DNA from: Synanceia verrucosa
Lineage: Eukaryota; Chordata; Actinopteri; Perciformes; Synanceiidae
DNA length: 64,000 nt
Reading direction: 5' to 3'
Assembly: GCA_029721515.1 (NCBI GenBank)
Contig: CM056567.1
Location: 8,705,507 to 8,769,506, forward strand
The stretch's first letter is position 1. Every line of letters starts with the position of its first letter. This document shows positions 27,401 through 41,899 of this stretch, one piece after another. A program made the position numbers and the translations under genes. A model generated the notes under the pieces. The model was not told the DNA's origin. It was given only the letters and a program-made list of their open reading frames with translations, and did not search any database.

Positions 27401-30400
27401 TGCAAGGGGGGGCGGGGGGTGCATGTGCATGTGAGCCTTCTTGAGCCTGTCTGCTGCTATGTGACTCCTTGTGACTCTTTCAGTTGTTGTTGTTGAACTG
27501 TTTTTACAGCTCACTGGAGCCCACCTGCAGCTCTGCCTGTGTCAGCAATTTGTTTCTCAGTTTAACTGGGTCCTTATGAAAGAGATATGGCTCAGACAAG
27601 GTTATATTTTGTCCTCTGTCATGTCAAAAAAACCACAGCCTCCAGATCACACAGTCCAATCACATTTGCTGGTTTGTTAAATACTGGTGCTGATTATGAA
27701 AGAAAAACCTGTACTAAGTGTGTGCTATTCATGTTTTGCCCAGTTGCAGATCGATGTAAATGAAAATTTTCCACCCCCCTTAAGCTTGATACCTCCTGAA
27801 ATATACCCCATATTAGCGAACAACAATTTGGTATGCATGCTTCAGAATGTGTGTTTTATTTAATTACCTGTGTGTGCTCCAGACAGGGAGCTGAGAACAC
27901 GGGAGTGCTGTGTCGCTCCATCGTAAACCTCCACAATGTCATTCAGAGCTGTCTGGAAGAAGGCGAATTGACTGAAGACCACTAGAAAAGACAGATATGG
28001 ACAGGAAATTGACATGAGAGGAAACTTAAATTAGCTTAAATGTGTGACAGCATCACAGGCACGCTGAATAATCTATTTGAAATAACACAGAGAATAAATA
28101 AAAAGGTACTCTGATTCAAAAGAATATTATCAACAGCAAATTCGATCAAAACGTCATCTTTAAAGAAATGTGGATAATAACTGCCAGTTATGACAACACG
28201 ACCAAAAAGTAATATTACACGACTAAATCAGCAATCCTGTCTGGGCTTGATTGTCTGTCAGTAGATGAAAGACTTTAGCAGTGACAGCCAAACAGTTGTA
28301 CAATGTGCAGCTAAAGCTCCAAGATGGTGCTTTCATCCTTTCTACCAATGATGCACCAACATATTCCACCCTTTCACAGCTAATCTATGTCTAGTTTGCT
28401 TATATATTGCAGGTCGAAGAAAATGATGTCAAGGATGAGGGAGAGGGGACAGATGATTAGTGCTCTCCATTAGGTGAGATGGCAGGACTTTATTTTCTGA
28501 GTTCCTCTTGAACATGATTCAGCGTCTGTGTTTACTAGTCAGCCTCAGTGATTTCCTTTATTTGAATATCTTCTTCATCTCCATGTAATGATAAGAGAAG
28601 CCTGTGGTTGCGGTGACACCCACCCTGTCCTCTGCATTGAGCAAAATAGCCTATCATTAGGTCTGGTGCATCATCTTAATTAGAAGCTACAAAAATAGAG
28701 GAGAGAAAATGTGGCTCTGGATGGAAAAGTGTGTTGCCTTGGGCCTGGCTGTCATTTTCCAGCGAAATGCAAATGTGGACTTTAATTATTTCAATTTCCT
28801 CTCTCGCCTTGACTCTATTGAGTGAAAAATGTTGCCGACAGGGTCCAAGAAGAATGGGTGCCCACTCATTTTGGAACAGTGTCACATCTCTGAATGGGCG
28901 TCATGACCCCGACATTCAAAAGACCAGGGTGAAGCACACAAAACACATGCTTGCTGCTTTTTGGTGTAATTTAACAGTGATAGGCCTTGAGCTTCGCCTT
29001 AGAAAGGCAGGATGCAGATTACTCATTAGAGAGCAAGAGCGACAAGAGAAAAGGAAGAAGGAGCTAAAAAGAGAAAGACAGGCAGAGAGGAAAGCGGGGA
29101 CACACTGTTGGAAACATATTTGCCTCTGTATTTGCATGTTTGAGCTGTGTCACACTTCAGTATTGTTTTACTTTCTGAATAATTTGCTGCTGCCACAGTA
29201 TCAAATTACATATTGGAAGCAAGTTGTGACCTTTAAGATGGAAATGTCAAAAAGTAGTGAAACTCCAGGAACTCCGGATCTTCCAGACACCAATTATTTT
29301 TTGGTGTGTGCGTGTCTGAGACAGACATCTCGTATGCGTAGTGTGTAAGATAGTGATTTAATTGCGCTACCAAAGTAATGTGAAAATATGTGTATGAGAC
29401 TAAATTGATATTGAAACTATCAATCATGGTGTGATTCTACTGTGTGTAGGAAAATATGGGGAAAAACACAGTCAGGAAGAATCTGGCTAAAACATTTTAA
29501 AGCTGCAGTTGGTAACTTTGGTTAGATATAAAATTATCCATCCATCATCCGTCCATTTTCTACCGCTTATCCTCGTAGGGTCGCGGGGGGGCTGGAGCCT
29601 ATCCCAGCTGTCTTAGGGCGGAAGACAGGGTACACCCTGGACAAGTCACCAGCTCATTGCAGGGCATAGAGACAGACAACCACTCACACTCACATTCACA
29701 CCTACAGTCAATTTAAATTAGCCAATTAACCTAATCCCCATGCATGTTTTTGGATGGTGGGAAAAAGCCGGAGTACCCAGAGAGAACCCACGCAGACACG
29801 GGGAGATATAAAAATATTTTTTATAAAATTATCATTATCCTAAAAGCAGTAAACAAATAATCTGCGAAACAATTAGATTTACCTGCCTTCTCCTAGTGCT
29901 AATAATAGCATTTGCAAGTTTCCACCACACCCTAAGAAAAACAGCCAATCAGAGCCAAGGATCTCTGGGTAGCTGTCAATCTCTGTTTGGAAAAATCTCA
30001 AATCATCAAACTAGGCAGCCTTAATCAAATACAAATCAAGATTATGTTACTTCATTCCCTATTTCTCCTTCAAAAGCTTTCACAAACATATTTTAGAGTA
30101 CTGTTTAGCTGTAAAATGAGAAGTGGGCACAACAACAACAGTTTCATTTTACTTTTCGATTGACTGATTGTTTTCCTTTCGGTGTGAACAAAGACGAATA
30201 TAGCATTGTGTGCTACTGCTTTATAAAAACAACATATCAACTGCAGCTTTAATTGCAAGTTTGTAAGACTGTGAGACCTTTAACAAGTTTCCAACAAACT
30301 TGTCTTCTTCACATCTGCCACGAAGAATATCCAAGTGTAAGAAAGAAAGCTCAAAGGTGTTCTTCTTACTTTCATTAGTTTCCACGGTGAAAGAATATAA

Positions 30401-33400
30401 GCACTTCAGTGAGGCACTTGAGCACAGCTTGAGACTGATAAGGGCATTTTATGCAGTATACAATAACTGCATCTTAATTAAACACATATAATTGTGCCCT
30501 GTGTACACACTCGCAGACGCCCACAAAGATGTACAATTAAAAAATCTGCTACAGTAATAGAACAGATACAGTATTACAGTTCTCTTCCCTGGCTTACCGT
30601 AATCCTTGGGCACCACCACAGAGTACAGACAGGTTCGTGCACTGCTGTAGTTGCCAGGGTAACCGGGAGACAAGACCACCCCATCTAAACCTGAATACTG
30701 TCCACCACACGGAGCTAGAGAGAGAGACAGAGATGAGACAGAGCAGACAGAGAACCAAAGTCTAAAGCCAATAGTGCAGGAATCCATCTCTCTTGCCTAC
30801 CTCCTGCTTTTCCATTGCCTCTGTTCTATTACTCCTAAATTACTTTTCTTGTCTGATTGGGTTTTGGGTGGAAGATGTCCCCGGTGTTTGCCAGAGTAAA
30901 ATTGCAATGTTTTCCAAGTGTCCCTCTGGGTTAGCCTGGCTGAGATGAGGCCTGCATTCCCACTCCTGCTTTAAGCCCCTAAAAATGTTCTGTGCGTGCT
31001 TGCACCTTTGTGTGAGCGCTCTACCCATGTATGTGTGTTTTTCTTGTTTGTACATGTACTCCACACTGAGGCTTCACACTGAGAATCAGATTCTGAGGTG
31101 TCTGGGATCTGTCCCCAGCTTTTCAGAGGAATATGAGCAGAGTGTGTCTGTTGTGTCGTGGGAATGTCAGAAAACAGCCAGGATGACGCAGGTTGTGTTG
31201 TATTTCTGAGGAGCAGATATGCAAAGTAGCAAGCTCTCTTCAAATCGATTAAATTAAAGCTACACCTTCATATCTCTTGACATTAGAAAAACACACATAG
31301 CTCGTCACATTTACCTGTAGGACATGTTTCTGTGCAAAAAAAAAAAACATGCATGTTTACATGTGATAAAATCTATAAGCGCTGATGTGGTTTGTTCCTA
31401 ACAAGCGTCTCCAGATGTCAGTGTTTACCAATGCAGATGGGTTTGGGTTTGTTCCAGCTTGGTTTGCCGTCTCCCCCCATGATGCAAGTGAGGGTTGGGT
31501 CTCCCTCTAGTGTGTAGCCACTGTCGCAGTGGTAGGTGACAGTGGAGCCCAGCTTGAGGTCTGCGCCCACCCGAGTCCCGTTGCGCACCAGGCCCGGCTC
31601 GAAGCAAGACTCCCTGGGGTTTTCTGTGGAGAGAGGTAACACGGTGGAAAATCAACAACACAAGGGAATGTGTGGTATTCAATAAAGGGATTTTTGCATC
31701 AAGCTGCAATGGTGATACTGGAATAGAAACTGTTTTCTGCCTGAGGTGCCTGATATTCTCGGATTTCTTCCTTCCTTCCCTTTGTCGCTTGCTCTGCTCG
31801 TTCCAGTTTACCCACTACCCTGTGCATTCCTCTGTCAGTAAATATATCTCACTGACTGCCACTTTTCTCTCTAGCCATTGACGGTGCCCTTTCATCTGTG
31901 GCTGCTGGAGGTATGTATGGCTGTAGAGAGAGACAGGCAGCTGATTGAGAGTGGCATTGCTCTGGCCCAAGGTCTGCTGACTGCACACAAGCGCCTCTCC
32001 CACAATGCTTCGCTGTGCAGTCAACTAGAGATGCTCATACACAGGCTTTCTCTCGCAAGCACACGCACATGCACACACACACACACACACACACACTGTA
32101 TCTAACCACATATCAATCACCACTCCTGAGGTCGTAAGAAAGATGTCTCGCTCAATCTACCATCACATTGTTCTTAGGTAGAAAATATGCACGTGAGAGT
32201 GGAAGCCTGTCAATTTGGCACACTTCACACCCTTACAGCTAAAATAGACATCGGAAAAATGCCCAAAGCAATTAAATTCAAACTTAGACACAGTTCACAC
32301 TAGTCTCACAGCAAAGTTCAATATTTCATGACTTAACACGCACATACAAAAGGCAAGGCAAGTCAAATATTTTCTTTTATCAGGGAAACTTTAACTTGCA
32401 GTTCAGTGCCTCCTACAAACATTCCTCGCTTATCTCAATTTCAACCAACTGAAGGCAAACTTCAAACAAGAACAACTTTAACAATGTTCATATTTGTAAA
32501 GGTCAATTCGCTCTCATGACAATGGTATTTACAGAAGCTACTTAATTACCTGTCTTACCATTCATGATGTTAACTTCCCTGCTGCCGCTCTTCTGTATTT
32601 ATTTCCTGTCAACCTTTACCTTTAGAAGAGCAAGAATAGTTTTTTTTTTTGTTCCACCACCTGCCATTTAAAGAGATGTTCAATTTGCACTACAAACAAC
32701 AATCTCTGCTTGTTCGTATAAAACAAGCATATTTCACTTACATAAATCTTCTGTGTATCTATGTCTAACTAAAGTTACAATGACCTATTGTGATAAAAAG
32801 TCCACATAGCAGCTTGGATGAATGCCTATTTTCTAAGCTGAGAGCTGGGGACCTGCTGACCAGACAGGAGGCTGCCCTTCGTGGCTGAACAGAGTGCTGG
32901 GGCCAAGAATGTGGTCTGTCGTTCTCTCTCCTAAGGCACCTGCTCTAGACAGGTTGTGCCCTTTCATGGGTTGACCTGAACCTCCACTCACCACCCCCTC
33001 CATTATACCGGCACACCTGGCAAGAGACAGCAGAGGTGTGATGGATGTAGCAGGCGTTGGGTGTGGACTGACCCTGGACACAAGCTAGTGGTGGGAAGGT
33101 CGGTCACCGTAATGAAGAACAAGCGTTGCCCTCGGGGCATTTGTGAGTGTGAGAGAAAATGGGCGAGTGGCATCATCTGTTTTGGAGAATACTCAAAGGG
33201 GTTTATGTGATGTGATGTGAAGTGAAAATGAGCCTAGGAGTTAGTGAAGGGAATGGATTAGACAGATGTGTGTACGAGGGTGCTTGCATGTGTGTATCTG
33301 TCCGTCTGTATCTATGTGTGTTACGCAAATGTGGCTCAGGCATGGCAAGGTTCTGCCTACATATTTCCCTAGAGAGTTTAATCAAACATAGCCTGAGACA

Positions 33401-36400
33401 TGGAAACAGAAAGACGTAACGACTGCTTGGTAAAGAGGCTGACGGCACCTCAGGCAGATTTTGTAATGCAATTTTCGGTGGTGAGCCGACCAGATACTAG
33501 CTGGGCCAACTCGTCATCTTGCTTTCTTCCTCACCAACCAGATCCAAACCCGTGGTCAAACATGCTTTTCTGCCATGTTGTTTGTCTGAAACTGAGGAGG
33601 TAATTTACGTATTATTTGGTTATGGTTCATTAGGGTAGAGAATTGGAAGCTGGGAGAGGGAGTTTTTCTGAGCCACACACTGGGTCCATCTGCTCTACCA
33701 GATTGGCCATACAATATCACACACTCGATCACACACTGCAGAAAATATGGCTGGGAGTGAGTTAAGGGGTACGCTCTGTAACACTGTCGGAGCAAAACAC
33801 TGTGCTTCACTTCATTATGAGCACTTTGCAAATGTGCCACAGAGGCGCACAGGTAGCCTTCAGAAAATCAGATGAATTGCTTCTATAGATCAAATCCCAA
33901 CTGAACACCAGCCAAGAAACAGAAAGCTCAAAGTCAATCTGGAATTGGTTAAATGTCTGATACCTTAAACAGCTCTAATTGAAGCTGGGAGATTTAGGAA
34001 GATTTAACACTGTTCTCTCAAGCAAAGCCCTTAACGAAGATGCCCAGTCTAATTTAGAGCTTGTTCAGCATCTGTATATTTGTTAGGAAAAGGCTTTAAC
34101 ATACAGGCACTGAGGTGTTACCTTGTGGGGCTAAAACACAAATGCAATCATGAAACTGACTGTCAAGTATGTCTGTGATCATGTGTACAATACAGAGTAC
34201 CTCAAGTGAGTAAATAAATTTGGGCCCAATCAACATGTTGTGGTCAGTTAAGCATGGCCATAGACAATACCAGGTTGTTTGCTCTAATTTATGAGGAGCC
34301 TTTAGGACAGTTGCAAACACTGTTCAAAAAAGTAAGTAACACAAAGAATTATGAAAATGAAAAGCACACATGCTGTTGGTTTTTTATTTTCATATTGTGT
34401 TACTCGGCTCCTAGAAGAGGCACAGATCAATAATGATGCCCAAGCAGACTATAGCACAAATGGGAGGGTGGTGATCAGGATGCTGTAGCACATCCCATTC
34501 GTTCTCTGGAGCAATTTTCACACCACTAATCTCACTTTGGAGTAGACACAAGAGAAAGTTAAAAAGAAACAATCCGCAAGGTCGATAAGCAGCAGAGGGT
34601 AAATCCATTCTCAATCTGCCAGAGGAAGAATTTAAAAAAAAGAATTGTTTAGAGGATAAAGCTTCACATGCTATTTAAAATCCATTGTTTTATTCGGAAT
34701 CTTAAGATGTTGGAGCTGAAAAACTGAGCATGAAAAACTCTGACATGCAGACAGAGATGCACCAAATCTGAGTTTCTATTTACCTGAGAGTTTTGTCCAT
34801 TTAGCCAAAAACTATAGTGTTTCAAGTCATTCCGCTAACTAAAAAGGTCCCCACCTGTGTACTGCAGTACAAATCCATTGCTGCTGAGGGAGGCATCGCT
34901 GCGGAAAGCCAAGAAGAGCGTGTTGGAGCTGCTCTCAATGTGATCTGGAACGTCTGTGCCATAAAAACTGCCCAGCAAGGGGCTGAGGGAGTCCGGTCCA
35001 TCGTAGATATGCAAGAAGTCATAACTGGGCTCCAAGCTGAACCTGGTTAAAGGTGGAAATCAAAGTTACTCACACAAGCCACAATGTGATGACTCACTTA
35101 AGAGGCATCATTTTAAAAATAAGAAGATTTATCATTGTATTTATGAGGGGAAACACACAGTGTTTGTATTTTGTACAGCTATTTAAAATAAATTTAAACA
35201 GAAAGGTGGAAATGTCAGACACTCATGTTGTAGTTAGGGTGCTACTAAAACTTACTGGTTGAAGCTGAGAGAGATGACATAATCTTGTGTGACAGTAACT
35301 GTCCAATCACACTCCCTTCCATGGGGATAAGGTTCAGGATAATCTGGAGACAGAATCAGCCCGTTCGGACCCGTCAAGTTCCCACCACATGGAGCTATGA
35401 AAAGGGAGAAATTGACGAGTAAATGCAATAGTACACACCACTAAAATATAAATATCCAATTAAATTGAAAATTTAAATTTGAGGAAGTTCACGAAAACAT
35501 CTGCAGCAGCAGCAAATACATTGTTTGAACAGTTACTTGTAATCTCCTGTTGGTATACAGTACATGTGGTATACAGTTGCCCCATAGGAAATCATAGTGA
35601 TAGATGCTAAATTGTGATGCAGCTAATGCCCATTAACACTGCTTACCATGATCACACCTGTAACTGTCAGAAGTGTCCTGCCTAAGCACTCACCAAAGAA
35701 ATGATCAAACTAATTAAGCTGAGCACTAATTAAACAAGGCAGCTAATTAAAGGGTCTTTGCTGCCATGTGATCATATGTGAAAAGAAAACTTCTGAAAGA
35801 GAGGTCTGACTGAGAGGTCTGTGTTGCTACTGAGAGAAAGGATAATCAAATCACTGCTGCAGTGACTTCAGGAAACGTCTGGGGACAAGGAGGTTTGCCA
35901 CTTAAGATTCACTTAAGGAGTCTGTTAAGTAATCATGTTAAGAAACTGGATTGTCTACCTGTTTGAGACCAGCAAGAGAGGTTATGCACTAGACTGCATT
36001 AGATAACCGTTCTCTCCTGTCGTTATTGGTTATGTCACTTAAAATCTCATAACCATGTAAAGTTCACACACAAAAAATTTAAGAATACTGCATTTCTTTA
36101 AAAATGGGTGACGGACATTCAGGCGAGTGCTAATCATAATCCATGCAGCATGATTAGCCAGAGCCGACAGCATGCTGTGATAATACCTGTGCACGTGGGA
36201 GGGTCTGGCTGCCAGAAGAAGCGACCATTGATCTCTGTGCAGGTTATCCTGTTGGCCCCCTGCAGGATGTAGCCTGGATCACACTGGAACACCACATGGT
36301 CCCCGGGCTCCCTGCTGTCGCCGCCACGGGTCCCATTAGTCGGCATCCCTGGGTCATTGCAGGAGGTTGCAGTGGAGACTGAAGTAGCAAGAGGAGACTC

Positions 36401-39400
36401 AGTTATCACGATGAAAATGATCCTCAGTTATATGATGAAATGTTACCACCTGGCCATTCACGCCAGGTTTATCTGATATTCTTTCCCATCCCTGCCTCCC
36501 ATCGTCCTCCCTCCTCACCAGAGAACTGCAGAGCAAAGCCCTGCTTGCTAGTGAAGAAGTCTGTGGTGAACTGCAGGGAGACAGTGTTAAAGGTGCTGTG
36601 GGCATCCAGAGGCACCATTGAGCCACTCAGCTCCCTCAGCAGGACCCCTCCATCCGTAGGCCCATCCCAGATCCGAAGCACATCGTGGACCTCCTCCGTG
36701 TGGTAAACCAGGAAATGCAGACTGTTAAAGACAAAGTCGAGAAACTTTAGAGGTCAAAACATGCTTTAGCCTCCACACATCCCCCTTACAATCTAGCCTT
36801 ACAGAAAGCAACCTCAGCCAGACAGTTTATTTTTTCTCAGAAATATTAAAAGACGCTCTGATTATTGCAATCTCCTATTTTCATTTCATTTAGTTCGAAC
36901 AGACTATGCAGAAGTCCAGATCTTGCAGTGTTTCCATTAACAGCTTTAGTCAAGAGAAAAATTGTCAGCATCCTCTGACTCTTCAAAAGCAATAATGATT
37001 CAGAATTTTATTTGTGTGGCAAGGATACTGAAATTAAAAATTATTATAAAAAACAGAAAGGTGAACAATCCATGCTTTTAACATACAATTCATTATTTTC
37101 AAAATGAAAAAGACGGCTAAGTGAGAGCAGAGGAGGAGGGAATAAATGGATTCAGTCAAGCTACTAAGTATTTATTTAACAATCAAGAGATGAAAATAGA
37201 GGAAAGACAAAAGCATGGCTAAGGGCAAGCATAAAGGAGGGAAACAAACAATGTTTTAAAGGAAATCACAGACATCAGATCCAGAGCATTCAATGGATGC
37301 TCCACAATGTCAGTCAAGCAGATACATCTGTCAGGGCTTTTAATAGTTTCAGTCTGGACATCAAGAAGACGATGCTGTCAAAATATCTACCCTTCACTTT
37401 GGCGCAGACAGCTGTCAGGCAGCTGGTGGTCCAGTGGATGTGAAATGCAATGTGGTTGTGTGTATTTGTGTGTGCAAGCAGGCCAGCCTTAATGCACTGC
37501 ATTTATAATGAGAAATTGCTTGGAGTCTTGAGTGTGAGCATGTATGTGTTTTGGACAGGCTCAGCATGACTAAAGGCATAGGAAATGGTATTTTAGAGCT
37601 AATGAGAAACTGTTGGAAATGTTGACATGGGCCACTCAATATAAAACATGAAAGTCAAACAGTTCTCTCAGCAGCTTCATCCTGCAGCAAAGTCTCAAAT
37701 ACTCAAAAGAAATTACAAAAACCTTTATGGCAGCTCATTTAATTTGTGCCTCAGATATTTTTTCTTTGAAACGCATTGCTGTCTTGCCTTCAAAATAAGA
37801 GAAAACAGTGGGATGCACTGAGATGAAGGAGTGCTCAAAATAAGAGAAAACAATTTGCTGAACTGAACTTGAGTCACCTGATTCAAACATGAAGCGTTTA
37901 TCAAAACACCACCTTTTATTTTCGCTCCGAATTCATGATAGCGAAGGAAAACAGCGTAACTAATGTTGCTTCAAAAGCTCTGCTTGGATGATGTGACATC
38001 TAGCATGCGTGTCACACAGACACTGAAATACTTCAATGCACTGGGTGACTGTGAGCTCAACGGGGAACACCATACGTATCCTGGTACTGCAGTTAATACT
38101 TGGTTGATGGTGACAAACAAGGAAAGACAGAAAGAAAAAAAATAAATTTCTGACTTCAAAAAAACTCAAAGAATTTAGTTAAAAATCTATTATGAAAATG
38201 ATTTCATTATGAAAATCTCACAGCAAATTCCTGACTCTCCCTCATGTGTCAGTAATTTCAGTTTTAATATATGACAAACAACACATATATATATTTTATT
38301 TTATATATTTTTGTTTTGTTTTTGAGAGAGCAGCCTGTGCAGCTCATTTCATTCTACTACTTTATCACATTGTCCACAAGCTTTATATTACTATAAATCT
38401 GTCTGGTCATCATTGTCTCAAAATATCATATGTGTTGAATTTCTGCCCCAGTCATACAGAAGAAACAATGGTACTTTTAGCATCCCCATCCCTTCACACA
38501 CATACTCACATAAAGAGCCTTGAGCTACAGATGATGCAGAGGAGAAACAGCAACCCAGTGCTATGTCAGGTTTTGCAACAAGTTCCCACCGTTTCTGCAT
38601 AATTGGTGTCAGACTCCAATCCCCATACTGTCTGATGTGTGAGCAGCAGCCAGAGGCTACTCAACAATGTGCTGCGTGTGTGGATACTGTACATATCCTC
38701 CTTGACAAGTCCTGTTGCAATGTCTGTGAAAGACGTGCACATAAAACAAACACATGCAGACAGGCGCACAAGTCCATATTCACGCAAATGTACACTGATA
38801 GGTATATTTGAAGGGTATGCTACATTACACGGCCGTGCATAAGCATCCGCGCCTGGTAAACAGATGCAGTGAGAGAGATAGCCATGCATACATTACACAC
38901 ATTGACCTCTACATCTCTGCAAAGCAGCACAAAACATGTTTGCAGTTTCATCATAGAAAAACATATTTATTCAGTAATCTGTCAAAAATGGGAATCACAA
39001 TCAAATCAACACAAATTAAAATGCATTGCTAACATGTATGTGCTCTTAGAGGGGACAGAAGAGAGAGAGCAAGCTGTTTCCTTCTCATCAGTACAGTACT
39101 CCGGGCCTCACAGACGACCAAGCTCAAACGTCATATCTACTGGTATGTTTTCTCTTGTGGCACAGAGAATTAAAAAACAGAGTTTCAACTATATTGAATC
39201 CCAAAACCAATCCATCCATCCATCCATTTTCTACCACATATCCTCATAGGGTCGCGGGGGGGCTGGAGCCTATCCCAGCTGTCTTAGGGTGGAAGGCAGG
39301 TTACACCCTGGACAAGTCGCCACCTCATTACAGGGATATAGAGACAGACAACCATTCACACTCACATTCACACCTACGGTCAATTTAAATTAGCCAACTA

Positions 39401-41860
39401 ACCTAATCCCCATGCATGTTTTTGGATGTTGGGAGGAAGCCGGAGTATAACTGACCCTGAAATGCACCAATAGATGACAGCAGTTCTTCTTGGCAGCTCC
39501 CAGGTAAAAGGTGCCAAACTTTTTGCAGATGCCACATTACTTTTATTTTCTGAACAAACTCTCAAATACCAGCCCAGTTATACCACAGCATTATTTAATA
39601 AACATAATTAAATTCTGGTGATCATTATAGTGGTGCAAATCTCCCACTGCCATATTTCCTGGCTATTCCCTCTATTTCCAGTGACTGGAGCTCCTGTTCA
39701 AAGCCTCCATCCCTATCTTGTAGCGCCTCAGGCAGTTGGATTCTTGTTATGTAAATGTTGCTTTGAAACCCTCAGGTACTACGATCTATTCACCTATGCT
39801 CCACCTCCACATACCCTGGAGACAGTGAAAGCTGAGGTGTTTCATAGTATTTGCAAGCACAAGTAAAGCAAAAAGAGCATGTTTAGTAATACGTGTGCAC
39901 ACGTGTGCCTCCCTACATATGTGCATATGTCCAGCATTTTTTTTCATGTATGTGTACAGTATTGAGATAGAATTGAGGATCTGAATAAGTAACAGACGGC
40001 TCTGGGGATCTGCATGAGCAATGTTTGGAATCAAGCAGCGGTCACGTGTTGGATCCATGCTCATGTGCTGACAGGTCTCTTGTGTTAATGCAACCTTCAG
40101 GACTGTTGGACACCGAATGGCACCATGTTCTACTTCCAGATTTATGTTTTAAAAGGAAGATGGAAAGGTGGGTGGGAAGGAAGACGTACATTGAAGGAAA
40201 GCACAAGGCGAGGGAGGGAACAAAAACAAGACCAACGTTAATCATTGCTGGGCTGCTGAAAGAAGAGGATGATGGCAGGAGGATAAGAGGTTGATGGAGA
40301 GCAGAGGAAGCTCTGAAGGATGGAGGGATTTTCTGCTGAGCAGTCGGATGGATAGGATGGACGTGGGCTGCATGTTAGGATAATTGGTTCCTTTTATACA
40401 AGATCTAAATAGCCTATCTCTCCTTGTCACTAGCTGAGAGTGAAGGCTGGGGGGCGGGATAAGGAGATAGTGAAAAAAGAGAAGATGGTGAGAGGATAAG
40501 AACGATGCAGGATGGAAGCAAGAAAAGATCCTGATACTGGTGTGAGAATCTTTTTCTATTTTGTTACAAGGTTTTAGTCGAACACAAGTAAACTTTTCTA
40601 TGAATGAACCAGTCGTCATGGTTGTATTTACAGTAGCCAGAACTTCCATTCCCTATTTGTCATTCTTTCCCACCACAGCTACCTCAGTGTGTGCAGGTTC
40701 ACACCTACTAAATGTGGACGAAATGCTTCACAGCCGGTCATCCAAATTGACTCATCGCAGAAGAAATAGAAAGAGAAGTTTTGGCTTCTTACGGGGGAAA
40801 TCCATTTAAAGACAACTTCTCCACTCAACACACAAGCTTGGGGGATGACGTGGAGTGGGTGGGGTACATGAGGGATGAATTCAGATTGAGAGAAGTGGAA
40901 TTAGAGAATGTCTCATCAAGGAATAGGACATTTGTGGGCAGTTACTCGTTTGTGGAATCATAGAAAGCTGCGTTTTGAGCCACGTTTTACGGCTAAGTGC
41001 TCTCCTCTGCACTTGTCCCCCTCTTAACAAGATAAAGACGCTTAATCAAGTGTCAGAGGAATCGCCATGAGGAGAAGAGATGGGGAAGAGAGGGACAAAA
41101 AAGATTTCTTGATTCTGCCTAAATTATTTTGCATTCATACGAGAGAAACAGAGGGAGAAAGAGAGTGCAGATACTCTCTCATATGAATACAAAATAGTCT
41201 CGCTGCAATCACTAGTCCTGTGGGGAGTCTTCAGAGTATGTGTATGCAGGCATGAAGATGATAAATAAGCAAGTATGTGGGTGTGTTCATGGATCTGTGT
41301 GGGGTACAGTATGAGGGAATGAGAAAGGAGAGATGCAGCCCAAACACACACCGCTTTTTCACAAGTATCCAAGATTGTGTGTATAAAAGCAATGTCATAC
41401 TGAGAGTTAACCTAATCAATATGTGTGCATGTGGCCTCTGCGGGACTGTCCCTGTGGGATCATCCATCAACAAGACACATCCATATCATGGGCTTCAAAA
41501 GGCACCAGACAGTACAACCAACACATGGGGGTTGAACCAAACCTGTCCAGTTCATATTGCAAGCCACATGATGTAATAGCACGCATGCAGTGTTTTTCAC
41601 TACAGGTAAGAGAACAGTCACAATTTTAGGCAGGAAAAAGGTGTGAAATTAGGAATTGTGTGATAGAAGCAAAGGTTAAAGAACATACACATGCACAAAC
41701 ACTCTATAATCAACAATTTAAAGGCGTCTCTGACCTGAACCTAATTTAAAACTCCATATTCTTTAAAAAAATGTTAAATAGTAGACACAAGCCAGTACAC
41801 TTCATGGTGTAAAAAGAATAACTATTTTGAATGGCCCAAAACTCTAAGATAGATACCAAT

Positions 41861-41899
<39 letters not shown>

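Larger units (their letters stand above)
23490..27867. other. Intron, 4.4 kb
   Basis: No exon. Repeat-like segments lie at 24448-24560 and 26205-26345. The remainder is AT-rich and holds nothing I can name. Confidence 0.7.
27982..30597. other. Intron, 2.6 kb
   Basis: It contains the nested inverted-repeat transposon at 29497-30252 and a purine-rich stretch around 29027-29090. The longest open frame outside the gene (205 residues, 28731-29348, plus strand) lies here but looks like chance. The stretch 28440-28880 is a possible conserved element. Confidence 0.7.

Noticed and set aside
28731..29348. 205-residue open frame on the plus strand, the longest outside the gene
   Set aside because: The translation is compositionally odd, with a Lys/Arg/Glu run from a purine-rich stretch. 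It has no domain pattern and lies in an intron of the opposite-strand gene. Treated as chance.
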